From Oikopleura dioica (lineage: Eukaryota > Chordata > Appendicularia > Copelata > Oikopleuridae), in the NCBI GenBank assembly GCA_907165135.1, contig OU015568.1:4038501-4102500 (forward strand): DNA of 64,000 bases, read 5' to 3'. Below the pieces are notes generated by a model. That model searched no databases. It was not told where the DNA came from and worked only from the letters and a program-made list of their open reading frames with translations. Shown here piece by piece: positions 1 to 13,007 of this stretch. Position 1 is the first letter of the stretch, and each line of letters opens with the position of its first letter. The translations under genes and the position numbers were made by a program.

Positions 1-1009
1 CATTTGCACTCGGCCGAAGATGGAATTTATTCGAGCAAACAGGAGCCAAAATTTACCCAGTCCTCCGCGCATATTTGACGTGGCGATACTACCGTATCTA
101 TTGACACAGTACGAGCAGCGTGACATTTTCCCACTGGCGATTGCTTTTTCTTTAGAAGAATTGCATACTTCATAAATGCGCCTTTTGTCAATCGCCTCAA
201 TAAAAAAGTGTAAAAAAGCCGCTTTTGGATCATTTTTTTCCCACGAAAAAGCGATTTTTTTTCATTCCAGAATTCGCCGGAAATATAAACTTTTGTCAGA
301 AAAATGGTCTTTTTTCATGATGATTTTTTATGTCAATATTAAAATAAAATGAAAAAGCACCTTTAATTTTTATCAGTAAATGCATTTGCCCGCGGGAGGT
401 TTCGGAGATTTGACATGAAATAGACCCGCTCAGCCGGATTAAATGATCCTTATCACGTGAATGGATAATGGCTGTGGATAATTCTGCGAGCTGGATTAAC
501 TTGTACTGCATTTTCTTTCTTTTTAAACATTCTTGGGGCCGAAAAAACGGTACGATTTCGTGGTATTTTGAAAAGTCTTTTTTAAAATTCCCGGATATGT
601 CACGTGATTATGGAGGATATCGTAAAAAGGACGCCAAACAGGTTCGGTCAAAAATATTTTCGGATTTTCTTTTACAGTTTTTAGCATTTGAAATACGGAA
701 ATTGCGTAATTTTCTCAAACAAAGCTCTTGCCTAATTCTACATCAGCTGGAATCAAGCTGGAAGTAAATATTTTTTCTTCAACAACTTCTTGCCAAATTC
801 GTCTTTTACAAAAGCCAAAAATCAACAGTGTTCATGATTGACGTCTTTTCGGTCTTTTGTTCGGTAAAGTTTGAATTCTATTCGAATTTCAAGAATCTTC
901 TATTCTTTTCAAATTGTCTGTCTTCAAATTCGCTCAAATTATTTACTGTAGTTATATTTCTAGTGCAAGTGCGAAGATGATAAAGACTCTTCATTGAAGC
1001 GGATTTTCG
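1..1009. other. AT-rich intergenic sequence, no gene seen
   Basis: Only short ORFs occur here, with no family motif, signal peptide or pair of matching splice sites. A CACGTG hexamer lies at 601-606. I see nothing else I can support. Confidence 0.5.
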
Positions 1010-1264
1010 ATGGATATTCTTCCACTTGCATTTTTCGCCCTTTCACTACAAAATTGTCTAGCCGCCAAATTGTCGCGTAGACAGAGTCAAAGAATATATT
1101 TTCAAGAGCGAAGGAAGCATGTGGACATCAGTCTCAGCGGCAATTTGGAGCAAAGACATCATGCGAGAAATCATGCGGTAGAACTGGATGAGGAACAAAA
1201 TCCTTCGAACAAAAAATTCCGAGAATTCTCAAGTTACGGGATCACCGTAAATTATGATAGATGA
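1010..1264 (+). CDS. Putative small secreted protein (84 aa)
   Basis: A single open frame of 84 codons begins with a plausible signal peptide (MDILPLAFFALSLQNCLA) followed by a basic segment with Arg pairs (LSRRQ, QERRK) and an acidic patch (ELDEEQ). The layout resembles a secreted prepropeptide with dibasic cleavage sites, but I recognise no family. No introns are needed. Base composition does not differ clearly from the surrounding non-coding DNA, so a chance ORF is a real alternative. Confidence 0.33.
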   Translation: MDILPLAFFALSLQNCLAAKLSRRQSQRIYFQERRKHVDISLSGNLEQRHHARNHAVELDEEQNPSNKKFREFSSYGITVNYDR

Positions 1265-4229
1265 AAGAGTGCATGACTAGATAAATTCCAGCGCGAGAGG
1301 CGACTCACACGCTGGGCATGTTTGAAAAGCGCGATCTCGGGGACACGTGATCACGTCGCTAAATAAGGAGAGAGCTCCCATTCTTTTCGCCAAACAAAGG
1401 AGAAAACGGTCGTCCCGCGCGTTCAAACTTTCGAACTTTGGCCACATGGAAAGCTACCTGACATGAGCGACGATCAAATAGGAGTGTAGGAAAACTCTTG
1501 AAAGAAAAGAATGGAGCGCCCGCGCCAAATTTAAAAATTTGAAAGCATATTCCAACTTGACTTTATGAATTTAAAAATATCAAATCTACCCGAAAAGTAT
1601 TCGAATTTATTAATTGGGGTTAGGGTTACCCTTATGATATTGGTCCCTTATCTTTACTAGAATATTTTTTTTGGTCAAATATCGATTAAAAAACTGGGTT
1701 TACGATGATCAAGAAACACATCGTTATTCAAAGAATGGGAGCAGCTGACCTGAAAACATCACGTTCTCAGGTAACGAACCTAATGGCCCGAATGGACCGA
1801 GATCACCCGGTTCTGAATTGCGAATTCCTTGTTCATCCCGCGTCGCGCCGTGATCACGCGACAACTCTCGGAACATCACTTTGACTTATCTACAAATCTT
1901 GAGATCTTTCTTCAATAAAAAAGGCTCTTTCCCGCAGATCATGAGGAAATAGAAAAGAGTATTTCAAAATTGAGAGAGCAGGCGCACCCTTTTTCAATAA
2001 AAAGGCGCTTTTCTATCAGTCAAGTCTGGTTCCGATACGCTTCTCATGATCGTCATCCACTTGTTCTCAGTTGACTTCACTGATTTGGAAATTGAATCAA
2101 AAAAAGAATATTTTCCAATCGAAAAAGAGAAGCTTCTATCCACCGAAATTTCCAACAAAGAGCGCAAATTTGAGCTTCGAAAATATTTTTGAGCCAAAAT
2201 TATTAAAATGCCCGTTTCCATGATCGTTTTTAATAAAGCAATGATTCTGAATTGAAAAGCAGCGGCTTCGATTTGAATTATTATCATTCGAATTCAAAGT
2301 CAAATCGAAAATATTGATTCGTAATTTACGAACTTCGAACTTCGGAAAGAAAAAATCGCTTATTTAAATGTTTTAAAAGTTTGTTGGCAGGATCGCCCGC
2401 GCTATTTTTTGCGCACTTTTCGGTTGAGTCGCCCAGCGACCACGTGACTCCGCCGACTGAGTGGAGCGGGCTGACTGCGCGCCAGCTGCCAAGCCAGTGG
2501 ATGCCCAACTCATGACTAAAAAATGAGGCACAATTAACCGATACTACGAGCCTTTTTTTACAAAAAAAAAATTTTAAAAGCTCGAAATTCTTACTAAATT
2601 TAAATAAAAGATTTTTTGGAATCTTGTTGAAAGAACCTTTTTGATAGAATTTATTCATTTTTACCGAAGAAAGATCGTCCATTCAGGCAATTCTTGAATC
2701 AATGGGATCTTACCACACTGCTTGCTTGGTGCGTCGATGCAGCTTCTCGCTGGTGGTGAATGGAATGCTGCTTGCAAGGATGGAGGAGAGGCTACTAGCC
2801 AAAGGCAGCGCGTAGGAGTGAAAGGAATCGAAGGGAAGATACTACACCGACGTGCTCAGCACAATCACGTGACTGATTCTCACAATTTTCGAAGAGTAAT
2901 GCTTAGGAAACTTCAAGGAAGCGTGGCCTTACTCATGTAGATTCTAGGCCACGAGGCAACGAAATTTAAATGATGACGAAGCTGAGAATTAAGGAGACCA
3001 CTGATAATCATTTCTCCTTTTTCGATGTTGAATTAAGGGTATCATCGTCTTAATTCTTGGTTTAATATAGCAGAAAAGTACAGTCTTTGGCATTAATCAA
3101 TTCTTATTTTTATCTAAATCGACTTCCGAAATCAACAATGATATTAGCCCCTAATAATTAGGGCCTAATTAAGATAAACAGCTTTGCATTTCATTTTAAA
3201 CCAGAGTTGCTCATCGATAAAATCTTGGCTGAAATGTTGAAGTTCAACAATTTTTCGTTCTTTGCCAAATATAGAAAGAACTTTTTCGCGCTCTCACGTG
3301 TTTATGGGTTGATAAATGTGCCAATAGTTGATGAGCAATCTTTAACTTTTGAAGCAGAAGATAAAACACCTTTTATGGCTGCGAAAGGTTACCGAGAACT
3401 CGACACACTTGCTAATTCATCTATCACATGAACATACCACTTTTTTCATCTCGTCAACTACTTTTTTTTTATTAGTCACGTACAATTGTGAATTGTATCC
3501 AACAATTTTGAGCGAACTTTGAGAAAAGAAAAAGGTGGATTAGGTCGGTGCAAAGTTTCCTCGCTAGACTTTTGCTTGAAACACCGGCCGTTAAGGTTTC
3601 AGGGGATTATGGAAAGACAACTTAAATCTTCCTTTTTGGAAATTTTTCAAGAAAGTTTTGGGTCACTAACGACTGGTATCAACATCAATGCTCAAGTTTC
3701 TTTCAAGCTAAAAAACTGTGAAGCCGTGGAGAATTCAGATCGAACTATTGAAGAACTATCAGAATCTCACCAAAACCTGAAAGAGCGTTGAACGTCGATA
3801 GACACCTTCTTATCGTCAGTCTGAGCTTAGCTGGATCACCAACGAGCCTGTGAACGAAATTGTTGGCCCTGAGAGAATCTAAAAGCAAAATGACGTGGCC
3901 AAATCAAACTCTGACTTTGAAAAAAAAGCAGCCAAAAAATACCAAAAAAAATTGAAAATTCTGAAAACTAGTAAATGGGGGGGGGGTATCCTTCGAGCTC
4001 CCCCCTCAGGCCTAAAAGGGGGGGGCCCTTTTCTTTTATCACAAAGATACCATTACACTTGTAAATATGATAAATTTACATCCTGAATATATTTGCTTAT
4101 TTGAGCGGAAACTTCTTCAAAACAAAAAGAGGTTGAAGAAATAGACTCAACCCTCCTCACCCTGTATCGTAATTTATGATCACATTATTGCATAACAAAT
4201 CGAATTCTCGACGCGTTTTTTTATCCAAA
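1265..4229. other. Intergenic, weak ORFs only
   Basis: A telomere-like GGGTTAGGGTTACCC lies near 1617-1632. CACGTG occurs at 1343, 2441, 2866 and 3295. Short ORFs (for example 3207-3431 and 3519-3791) show no recognisable domain and no consistent splice partners. The G-run and C-run near 3977-4026 form an imperfect inverted repeat. Confidence 0.4.
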
Positions 4230-4510
4230 GAAAGACGGATTAATTCCGAACTGGAGCTGTTTTTGCAAACTTTGGGCCTTCTTGATTTTGTTTATGTTTA
4301 TTTTGTTAATTTGTTGATGACAAATTCAGCGAGCGGTTGAATGCGGTAACCTTTTCTGGCCGCGTTAGTTTGTCCGACGGGCTGGAATCTCTAAATCAGA
4401 AATTGAACGAGAAAAACGAACTGGGCGACGCAGGTTCGTCAAAAGTTCAGCTCGCGCCACAACCGCCGTTAAATTGCATTTATGCGCCTAGGATTATTCC
4501 ACCACCATAG
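4230..4510 (+). CDS. Putative last two exons of an unknown gene
   Basis: Two segments read as protein when joined. The first, 4230-4289, encodes ERRINSELELFLQTLGLLDF. The second, 4334-4510, encodes LNAVTFSGRVSLSDGL and a Pro-rich tail (APRIIPPP) ending in TAG. They would be separated by a 44 bp intron (GTTTATG to GCGAG) with a T-rich middle. I see no upstream exons with certainty and recognise no family. The evidence is protein-like composition plus phase agreement, so this is tentative. Confidence 0.2.
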
Positions 4511-4557
4511 CGCAAGAATCGGCAGGGAACGGGGCAAGGAACCAGGCGCAGAAGTTC

Positions 4558-5189
4558 AGATGATTTCAAAAAACTTTTTGTCGGGCCGGAAATCGTAAAA
4601 AATCTGTAAGTGCAGTTTTCTTCAGCTCGTCGAGACGAGTCGAATGATGGGTCTAACTCCTGATAACTATCAGGATTTACCGGTTTACCGGAAAATACGT
4701 TGTCACCGGCCGTTTTTGTTCTAGAAGTGGTAAACAGATGATCGACCCAGGTAATTGCTCCTTATAGTCGGTTCTACTCTAGGCTCAAAGATGAGGCTCG
4801 TATCAATACTCTGAAGAGAGTTATCACTAAAACAGTACATTTTACATGCATTTTGTTGTTGCTGCACGTTCCTGATTTTTGTCCCATTTCTGCCATAAAT
4901 AGTATTTTAGTGATAACTCTCTTCAGAGTATTGATACGAGCCTCATCTTTGAGCCTAGAGTAGAACCGATTATAAGGAGCAATTACCTGGGTCGATCATC
5001 TGTTTACCACTTCTAGAACAAAAACGGCCGGTGACAACGTATTTTCCGGTAACCAGCCGGTAAACCGGTAAATCCTGATAGTTATCAGGAGTTAGACCCA
5101 TCATTCGACTCGTCTCGACGAGCTGAAGAAAACTGCACTTACAGATTTTTACGATTTCCGGCCCCACAAAAAGTTTTTTGAAATCATCT
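4558..5189. repeat. Large near-perfect inverted duplication (hairpin)
   Basis: Bases 4558-4832 reappear as the reverse complement at about 4906-5189, leaving a spacer of about 73 bp. The arms differ by a few substitutions and an 11 bp segment in the right arm (an extra CTGGTTACCGG-like stretch near 5050). Both arms carry the same internal landmarks (TTTACCGG near the middle, GACCCAGGTAATTG). The right arm overlaps a 121-codon minus-strand ORF, which in the left arm is broken by the 11 bp difference and an A-run change. The outer ends are not TIR-like, so this looks like an inverted segmental duplication rather than a transposon. Confidence 0.85.
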
Positions 5190-5335
5190 TCATCGTTACG
5201 AGTTTTTCTAGAGCTACTTAAAGAACAAATACTTAGTTGACTTTCGAGTCGTCCTAACAAATGATTTTCTTGAAACAGCAAGACCAGGGGACTCTGGCCA
5301 AAAAAATTCTGAATGTCATCATTTAAAATTTTCAA
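4970..5335 (-). CDS. Hypothetical ORF (121 aa), partly in the inverted duplication
   Basis: This uninterrupted minus-strand frame starts MKILNDDIQNFFGQ and ends near a GTAATTG donor-like site. Its distal two thirds lie in the right arm of the inverted duplication. I recognise no domain. A possible donor GTAAGTGCAG lies inside the ORF, so it may instead be a piece of an exon-intron structure copied by the duplication. Confidence 0.22.
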   Translation of the reverse strand: MKILNDDIQNFFGQSPLVLLFQENHLLGRLESQLSICSLSSSRKTRNDEDDFKKLFVGPEIVKICKCSFLQLVETSRMMGLTPDNYQDLPVYRLVTGKYVVTGRFCSRSGKQMIDPGNCSL

Positions 5336-8171
5336 GAGTCTTGATTCTAGAATCTTGACTCAAGAAAAAGCAATGAGAAACCATAATCTGACATTTTCGG
5401 TATTCAATATGAGTTTTTTATGTTTGCGATAATTGAAATCCTTTACACTAGCACCCCTTTAGTTGCAGTTCGCAGGTCAGCGACTACGCGGCTTGAAATA
5501 AAGACTTTAAAATCATCAATCTTCTACTTCTACTCATCTTGGTGCCGACTGCATTTATTGACTGACGAATTAAGAAGTGCTAGATGACAACCTAACATTT
5601 CACCTCTAGCGACTAGCAGACAAACGAAGAGTCTGTGCCCCATCTCTCATACAAATTGATATCGCTGATATTGATCATGGATTCATGGCAGGTACAGCAA
5701 GACATAATGTTTTAAATCAAAGGTTTAAATTAGCTTGTCAAACCAAGCTGTCGAGCTCCGATCATTCTCATTTACTCGCGGATTCGATACAACAAAATAT
5801 CTTACCTTTTTGCTTTTTCGCCAAATCTGCTAATTCTTTAATAATTTACGAAAAAATGAGCAAAGATTGTACTTCGATGAAGAGAAAATCAACAGGGACG
5901 GGTTTTGCGAGAACCATTTTGCAAGAAGAGAGCATTTTGGTAGCAAATGAGAAGGGTGAGAAAGAAGATTGCCAAGAAGTATGAAATACTACCGGTTTTG
6001 CCGGCGGATAATGAGTCGCAAAACTCGGGCAAAGTTGAGACTTTAATGGAGGTTCTAGCGGAAGTCAATATTTCAGAAGGTATAAAATGTCGACAAATTT
6101 TGAGTGGGCGGCTACTCGGCTGCTGATTGGCTGGTCGGCCGAATCAAGGCTTCTGATTGGTCGAAAATTTCCACGCAAAATTTGTCCCGACCCTAACCCT
6201 AACCCAAATTGAAACGCTATAAAAGGGATAATATAGGTAGGGGAAACCTAACCCTAGCCATCTGCCCTTGGATAATCCTCAATCCCTAACCCTAAACTCA
6301 TGCCCAAATTCAACGGTTGCTGGAAGGCTCGAAAGGAAAAATATTGCTTAGAGTAACTTCCCTTTTCCTCTCTTGACGTCAAAAATCTTGCTGTCTAAAT
6401 TTCCCCACTCTCACATGATTTATTAGCTATTATTTAAAATAGACTAGTCCTACTTTAATAACCTGGCTTCAAGTCACGTCTATTTTTTAATTCCCCATAA
6501 ATACGCGTTTTTACAACTCATTTGTATCAAAAACATCTGCTTCGATTTAATGACAAAAATCATTAAGCGAAATATTTGCGGTTTGGAACAATCTGGAGGG
6601 AAATTGCAGCGCGTGATAAATTGGCTTCGTGTAGGAAAGTTGATCAGGATAGGTTTCTTGGACTTTCGAAAACACAATCATTAAATTGGATCACAATTAA
6701 AATTAAACGACTCAGTGGTTTCAACATGAGAGCATCCCGTAAAAGATAAGTTGATTCTTTAAGAATTACATGTTGAATCTGAAGATATTTCAAAAGTTGG
6801 CTGAAAATCGTTGTTGACACCCTTAAAGAAGCTTTTTATTGAAAACCTGAATCAGTTCATTTTCTACTCGGATTTATATGATTTCGTCATCAGACTTGAT
6901 CGCTCGTGGAAGGTATATAAAATTTATATTGACTGGAAATTCGTTCAATTCAATGATGATTCAGATGGGCGAGACGAAAATTGAAGACGTCTATAACTGG
7001 GATTTTCCAGTGATGGGACTGACCACGGGACTCAAAGTTCACAGAATGGACTTTACGCTCGCCTGTATTAGGGAAACTGGTTCGATCGAATTTACGACAC
7101 AGGAGGATATAGCGATTCGGGAGGGGTAGGAAGAATGGGATGCAGATGATTTTATGGAAAAGAATTGACGAAAAAATAACCTTTTCCGTGAGCCTTTTTC
7201 ATCATCATTTTTCGCGTAAAAGCATGAACGTGATGCAGATCTCATGGGAAGACCTGTATTTGCCCTGAGTAAGCAGTGAGAATGCACCACCTTGATCAAA
7301 GTGCGACTTGTCTATTCGAAAATGCTACTATAGTATGGGCAGGTCACCATCTCGCAAGAAAATAAACAAAGACATCATCAGATTCTTTCTCAAAGTTCGA
7401 CCTTGTATCACGAGTGCACTTCGAAACCGCCTCAAAAAAGGACGTTCACCTTTAGTCCAAGTGCATGTTTTCGTGTTTTACAAGTACAAAATGAGTGTCA
7501 ATTCGTATCAGGGCAGAAGAGTTCATTTTTTGAGTTCATATTTATTGAATTTGAGTTCATGAATCTCGAATCGTTATCAGTCATTTACTCCAGAAATCGA
7601 CAGATCTTGGCGATCAAAGCAGAAGAAACTACATCAAACGAGTTCAGGATAGTAATTTAAACATTTTCAAATACTTATTTTATTGAAAATAATCTACATT
7701 GCCGGCTAAATACTAAATTTGATTGATTTGAAAATTGCTGAAAGAAACATCTTTTCGACCGTTTTCCGACTCGAGCTTGTATGGAATGCTACATTGTTGG
7801 GTAAGTTGACCATCACATGCTTATTTGAACGCGCGGATAAATTTTACAGTGCGAAGTTTATATGCATGTGACAAGTTTGAAGAGTTCAGAGATGAGTTGA
7901 AATGTGACAACTTCTATTTTTAGCTCATCTCGTGAGTTTAACAATCAATCCGAGCGTGGAAACTATGCCAAGCTCCTGGAGCTTCCAGAAGTTTGACTAC
8001 TGAAATCAACGAAGAGAACATTTCATAATTTCTTATTCTATCATAAATGTTATGAAAAACATATGAATAAATGCACATATACGACACAGGTTTATTATTG
8101 AATATATCACAGATCTTGAATTTCAGAAAGAAAAAATAATGTTAATTAATTAGTGCAACTAGCAATAGAAT
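5336..8171. other. Intergenic with two protein-like ORFs of unknown status
   Basis: ORF 5947-6126 (+) begins MRRVRKKIAKKYEILPVLP. ORF 6878-7129 (+, 83 aa) contains the stretch IKFILTGNSFNSMMIQMG. Neither has a family match I know or clear splice partners. Telomere-like CCCTAACCC runs occur near 6190-6200 and 6245-6300. The rest is AT-rich with no visible features. Confidence 0.3.
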
Positions 8172-8614
8172 TTAGCAGGGGTAGATTTCTGCAAATCGGC
8201 AAGCAACTCGCAATTTATGTTTGCATCTGCGTTCTATCCAGCCAGTCTTATTCAAAGAAATGCAACTGTAGGGGTGTTTTCGCGAGAAATTTTTCGAATT
8301 TATGCGTGGAAATCTTCGATTCGGAAATCGTCCTTTTACGCGGACTCCAAGCCAGACATCGTGTTGTAACGATGGCATAAACTGATCGTAATCTTCCTAG
8401 GATAAGAGGTTTTTAAAATAACTGTTCAAATGCTTTATACACTTACCGTGTTTGTAAAAAACGGAAGAGTTCCGCCCATTAGTTCGCAGATTTTGCGAGC
8501 AGATCGCCAATCCGTTCGAACATAATCATCCAATTTCATGTACCAGTACTCCGAACAAGACCCTGAAGCTACGATGACAGGTACAAAAACGAAAATCATC
8601 AAAGAAAGCTTCAT
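8172..8614 (-). CDS. Secreted C-type lectin-like protein (130 aa)
   Basis: Two exons, 8447-8614 and 8172-8396, flank a 50 bp GTAAGT...CTAG intron in phase 0. The protein starts with a signal peptide (MKLSLMIFVFVPVIVASG) and then one C-type lectin-like domain filling the rest. It shows the hallmark order CSEYWY, W..AR.IC, MGGTLPFF, VWLGV, SC.SL...GW, RRC and a closing VACRF. The cysteines fit the usual intradomain disulfides. The Ca-binding WND and EPN motifs are absent, so carbohydrate binding by the classical route is unlikely. The gene lies 288 bp downstream of GAPDH on the same strand. Tunicates carry many such single-domain secreted lectins, often used in immunity or filter structures; the role here is unknown. 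Confidence 0.88.
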
Positions 8615-8902
8615 TTTCTGCCGTGGAATAGTTCTCTTTGCCGGGTTCGAGTGGAAAAATGGGGGAAGATCGGGGGGAATGAAATTTTTTATCAGATCTC
8701 CAACGGAATCGCATTTTTATCCCGGATTGTATCGCAAAGTTTGTGCTATAAAACGACATTCTATGTAATAAATTTATTAGTTGATATTCAGTAGAACGCA
8801 GTCATAAAATGCTGAGACAAATAAAACACCACAACTAGGATTCAAAATAAGTCAATCACGGAAAGTCCAATTTCTTCATCAAACGGAAGAAGAATCGGTT
8901 TT

Positions 8903-10147
<1,245 letters not shown>

Positions 10148-11052
10148 TTTTGGTGGTGAGGTTTACTTTCTCTGAGAAACAAAGAATAGGCGGTGTCTTC
10201 TGAGCGTAATGATAAGAACGCGGCCCTCGGGCGGTATCAATATCTCAGACGTTTCCTAGAGGCATACAATTGTCGACAGAGGGAAAGCTTTAGCAAGTTG
10301 GTAATATAAGAAAGGCATGTTTTCATACAGTATGAACTTAGTCTTAGTTCAGGTCTATTCGACCTTGAATACAGTTAATTTTGGCAATTCCAAATTGGCA
10401 TAGTTGACCACTTTCACCTAAAATTTAGCCAATTTTTTGTTGAACAATTTAAAAACTGTTCTAGCAGATTAAAGATCTAAGATAAATCTACTAAGAAAGC
10501 CCATGGGCCATATGATTTCCCCTATCATTAACAATTTCCGAGTTATTCAATGGTCAAGTTGCAGAAGTCGATGTTAGTACCCCTAAAAATAAGAACAATT
10601 TGCCGGCACTAAATATTAAAATAATATATATATAACTGATTTTTTTGCAAGTAAAATGGTTTTTGCTTATTATAAAATACTAGAAATACTAGATAATAGA
10701 TAAGATGATTAAGGGCCTAAATTTATGGATAAAAATCTTTACTAAATACCCTTAAAATGATTGACAAGCTCAGTTCTACGAAGAAAATAGCAGAACAAGA
10801 GAACTTGTTAATCTTTATCCACGATGTCTTTCCCAAAAAAGGTCTAAAAATCAATTTAATCCAGCAATAAGATTGTTATAGCTGCACGCAAGCGTCTGTC
10901 CTTCAAAAAAGGATGAGATGTGCACGTATATAAGGATCAATGTTGACATCATTGATACGCAGAATTAAAAATTAAACGGTTTTTGCTCAAATGTAGCCAA
11001 ATTATCACCAAAGAATGCTTTTGCACATTGGCCGTCGATTTACTGAGCAGAA
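10148..11052. other. Intergenic region between GAPDH and the next gene
   Basis: AT-rich sequence upstream of GAPDH (minus) and of the membrane-protein gene at 11053 (plus), so it should hold two divergent promoters. A short ATATATATAT stretch lies near 10624. I see no conserved motif that I can name. Confidence 0.4.
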
Positions 11053-11721
11053 ATGATGAAAAGAAAAGATTTCCGAAAGAGACTTTTGAGAAAAGACACG
11101 CCAAGGCGACTTTTTCAGGACGAAACAGGTGAGCCTTTTTTTCCTTTTTGAAATTCTAGAGAAAAAAAACGATTTAGGGACAAGAACATTCCAACGATCA
11201 TCAATATTTGTTATGAGTTATTAATAGATAAGGAAGGCTAGAAGACTAGGCGCTGTCCATTCAATATGAATTTGATTTGACAAAAATACAGTAGCCCGTT
11301 AATTTATAATAAAGATCTCTAACAATCAAAGACCCGACAAAAAAGGAGGAAAAACAGATGATGAAGGAAGTCCACCGAGCTTCGATCAAAAAGAAACGGT
11401 TGGAAAAAGACTGTAATCATCTGTCTTATTTTTTCATTTTCTAGAGGCCGTGCTAGAGATTCGAATGTCACGGAAGAAAGCAACACATCAACTGCTAGTT
11501 TTTGTTACCTCGGCCATATTCAAGGAAAATGACAGAGACGATGCTACTTGGTATTTTAGATCAAAAGAGTAGAAAAAATCATCATCGAAAAAGAAACGAA
11601 TGAATATTTTATCGGCGTACCAATCTACTGGCTGCTTGCGATCTATAGCTTCTTGGTGTTTCTGGTATTGCCGCTACTTGTGCAGACGTTTCTTGTCCCA
11701 TTTTTTGTTCAAAGCAAATAA
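11053..11721 (+). CDS. Putative tail-anchored membrane protein (111 aa)
   Basis: Four exons give one frame: 11053-11128, 11358-11402, 11445-11497 and 11560-11721. The N-terminal half is charged and cytosol-like (MMKRKDFRKRLLRKDTPRR, then DETDDEG). The C-terminus is one strong hydrophobic segment (YWLLAIYSFLVFLVLPLLV) followed by a short tail (QTFLVPFFVQSK), as in tail-anchored or type II proteins. Intron 2 (11403-11444) must start with GA to keep the frame, while introns 1 and 3 are GT-AG. The first intron (229 bp) is long for this genome and might hide another exon. I recognise no family. Confidence 0.5.
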
Positions 11722-11845
11722 ATTATTTTAACGCTGATATTGTCATTTCAATGAGTCATAAAACCAACGGAGACCGCACCATTTTTGAAATAGTTTTCTT
11801 CTTGATCAAACCGTTCCACGCCCAGATTTTGAGTTCACTGAAAAG

Positions 11846-12973
11846 ATGGTGAAGCTGAAAATAATTTGCCACGGCGGAGCTTGGAGTATCCCAGACGATG
11901 CAAAAGAGAAATCACTCGAAGGAATTCAACGAGCCGCTAGAGCTGGAATCGAAGCTCTCAAAAAAGGAGACAAGTCGGAAGACGCTGTTGTTTCAGCCGT
12001 TACAGGTATGATAAAATGATTAAGACGGAGAGTGAATTTTAAGTGATGGAGAACGATCCGATTTTCAACGCTGGACATGGCGGTTCTTTGACCAGGGATG
12101 GGACTGTCGAGCTTGATGCTATGGTCATGCGCGGGAGGGACTCTTCTATTGGTGCTGTTGCGGCTCTCAGGTAAGAGAGATCAAGAAATCAAAAAAAAAG
12201 ATAGATCTTCAGAAATGTTAAAAATGCTTGCCAAGTCGCTCGAAAAGTAATGGATTCTGAGCACACCCTGATTGTTGGCCCTGGAGCCACTGAATTCGCC
12301 AAAGAAAAGGGATTCGAAATCATTGATGATTCAACTCTGGTCACTCCCTATGAAAAAGCTGCGTTGGAGAAGATTCGTCATTACGGAACTGGAGTAGAGT
12401 CGATTTTCAAAGCTGGTGAAGCTCATGATACAGGTAAAGAAAACAATCTTGGTTGTATCTTACTATATTTTTTTCTGTAGTTGGCGCTGTCGGTTTTGAC
12501 GGAGAAGGGTTCTCCTGTTGCACAAGTACTGGTGGCGTCACATTTAAACGACCCGGACGAGTCGGCGACTCTCCACTCGCCGGAAGCGGTGGCTGGGCTG
12601 ACGGAGGAGCTGCTTGTTCAACCACTGGCCACGGGGAAGGAATAACCAAGGCACTTCTTGCTCATCGCGTCGTCTGGGGCTGCGGTGCTGATCAAAGTAG
12701 AGCTTCGGCTGCAGTCGACGATGCACTTGATTTTATGAAGACGCAGATTGGATCACAAGGTAAAGAGAAGCATACCAGCTCATAGGAAGAGTATTTTTAG
12801 GCGGTGCAATTTGCCTGACTCGAGCTAGTTTTGGCGTCGGATTTAATACGAAAAGAATGCCCTGGTGCTACATCAGCTTTGATACAGAAACTCGAGAAGA
12901 AGAATGCATCTTTGGAATCGAACCTGCGAGTCTTGATCAACGAGAAATGCCTGAAATTATAGTTTGCCAATAA
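11846..12973 (+). CDS. Isoaspartyl peptidase / L-asparaginase, Ntn-hydrolase (319 aa)
   Basis: Five exons (11846-12005, 12044-12170, 12213-12433, 12481-12759, 12801-12973) join in phase through GT-AG introns of 38-47 bp. The family cleaves isoaspartyl dipeptides and asparagine after autoproteolysis exposes a catalytic Thr. Seen here: N-terminal HGGAWSIP, the NAGHGGSLTRDG segment that binds substrate and sodium, ELDAMVM, and the cleavage site HDTVGAVG, where the Thr is the nucleophile. Downstream are STGGVTFKRPGRVGDSPL and the oxyanion/binding TGHGEGI. Length matches ASRGL1-type enzymes (about 310 aa). The Thr codon lies exactly at the exon 3/4 junction. A TIR element begins 35 bp after the stop codon. 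Confidence 0.96.
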
Positions 12974-13007
12974 TAATACCAAACATGACCGTTTTTTGTC
13001 CTATGGG

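Noticed and set aside
6186-6300. Telomere-like TTAGGG/CCCTAA runs (also near 1617, 51556, 53130, 55249)
   Set aside because: Only two or three degenerate repeats each, within ordinary sequence; interstitial motifs, not a chromosome end.
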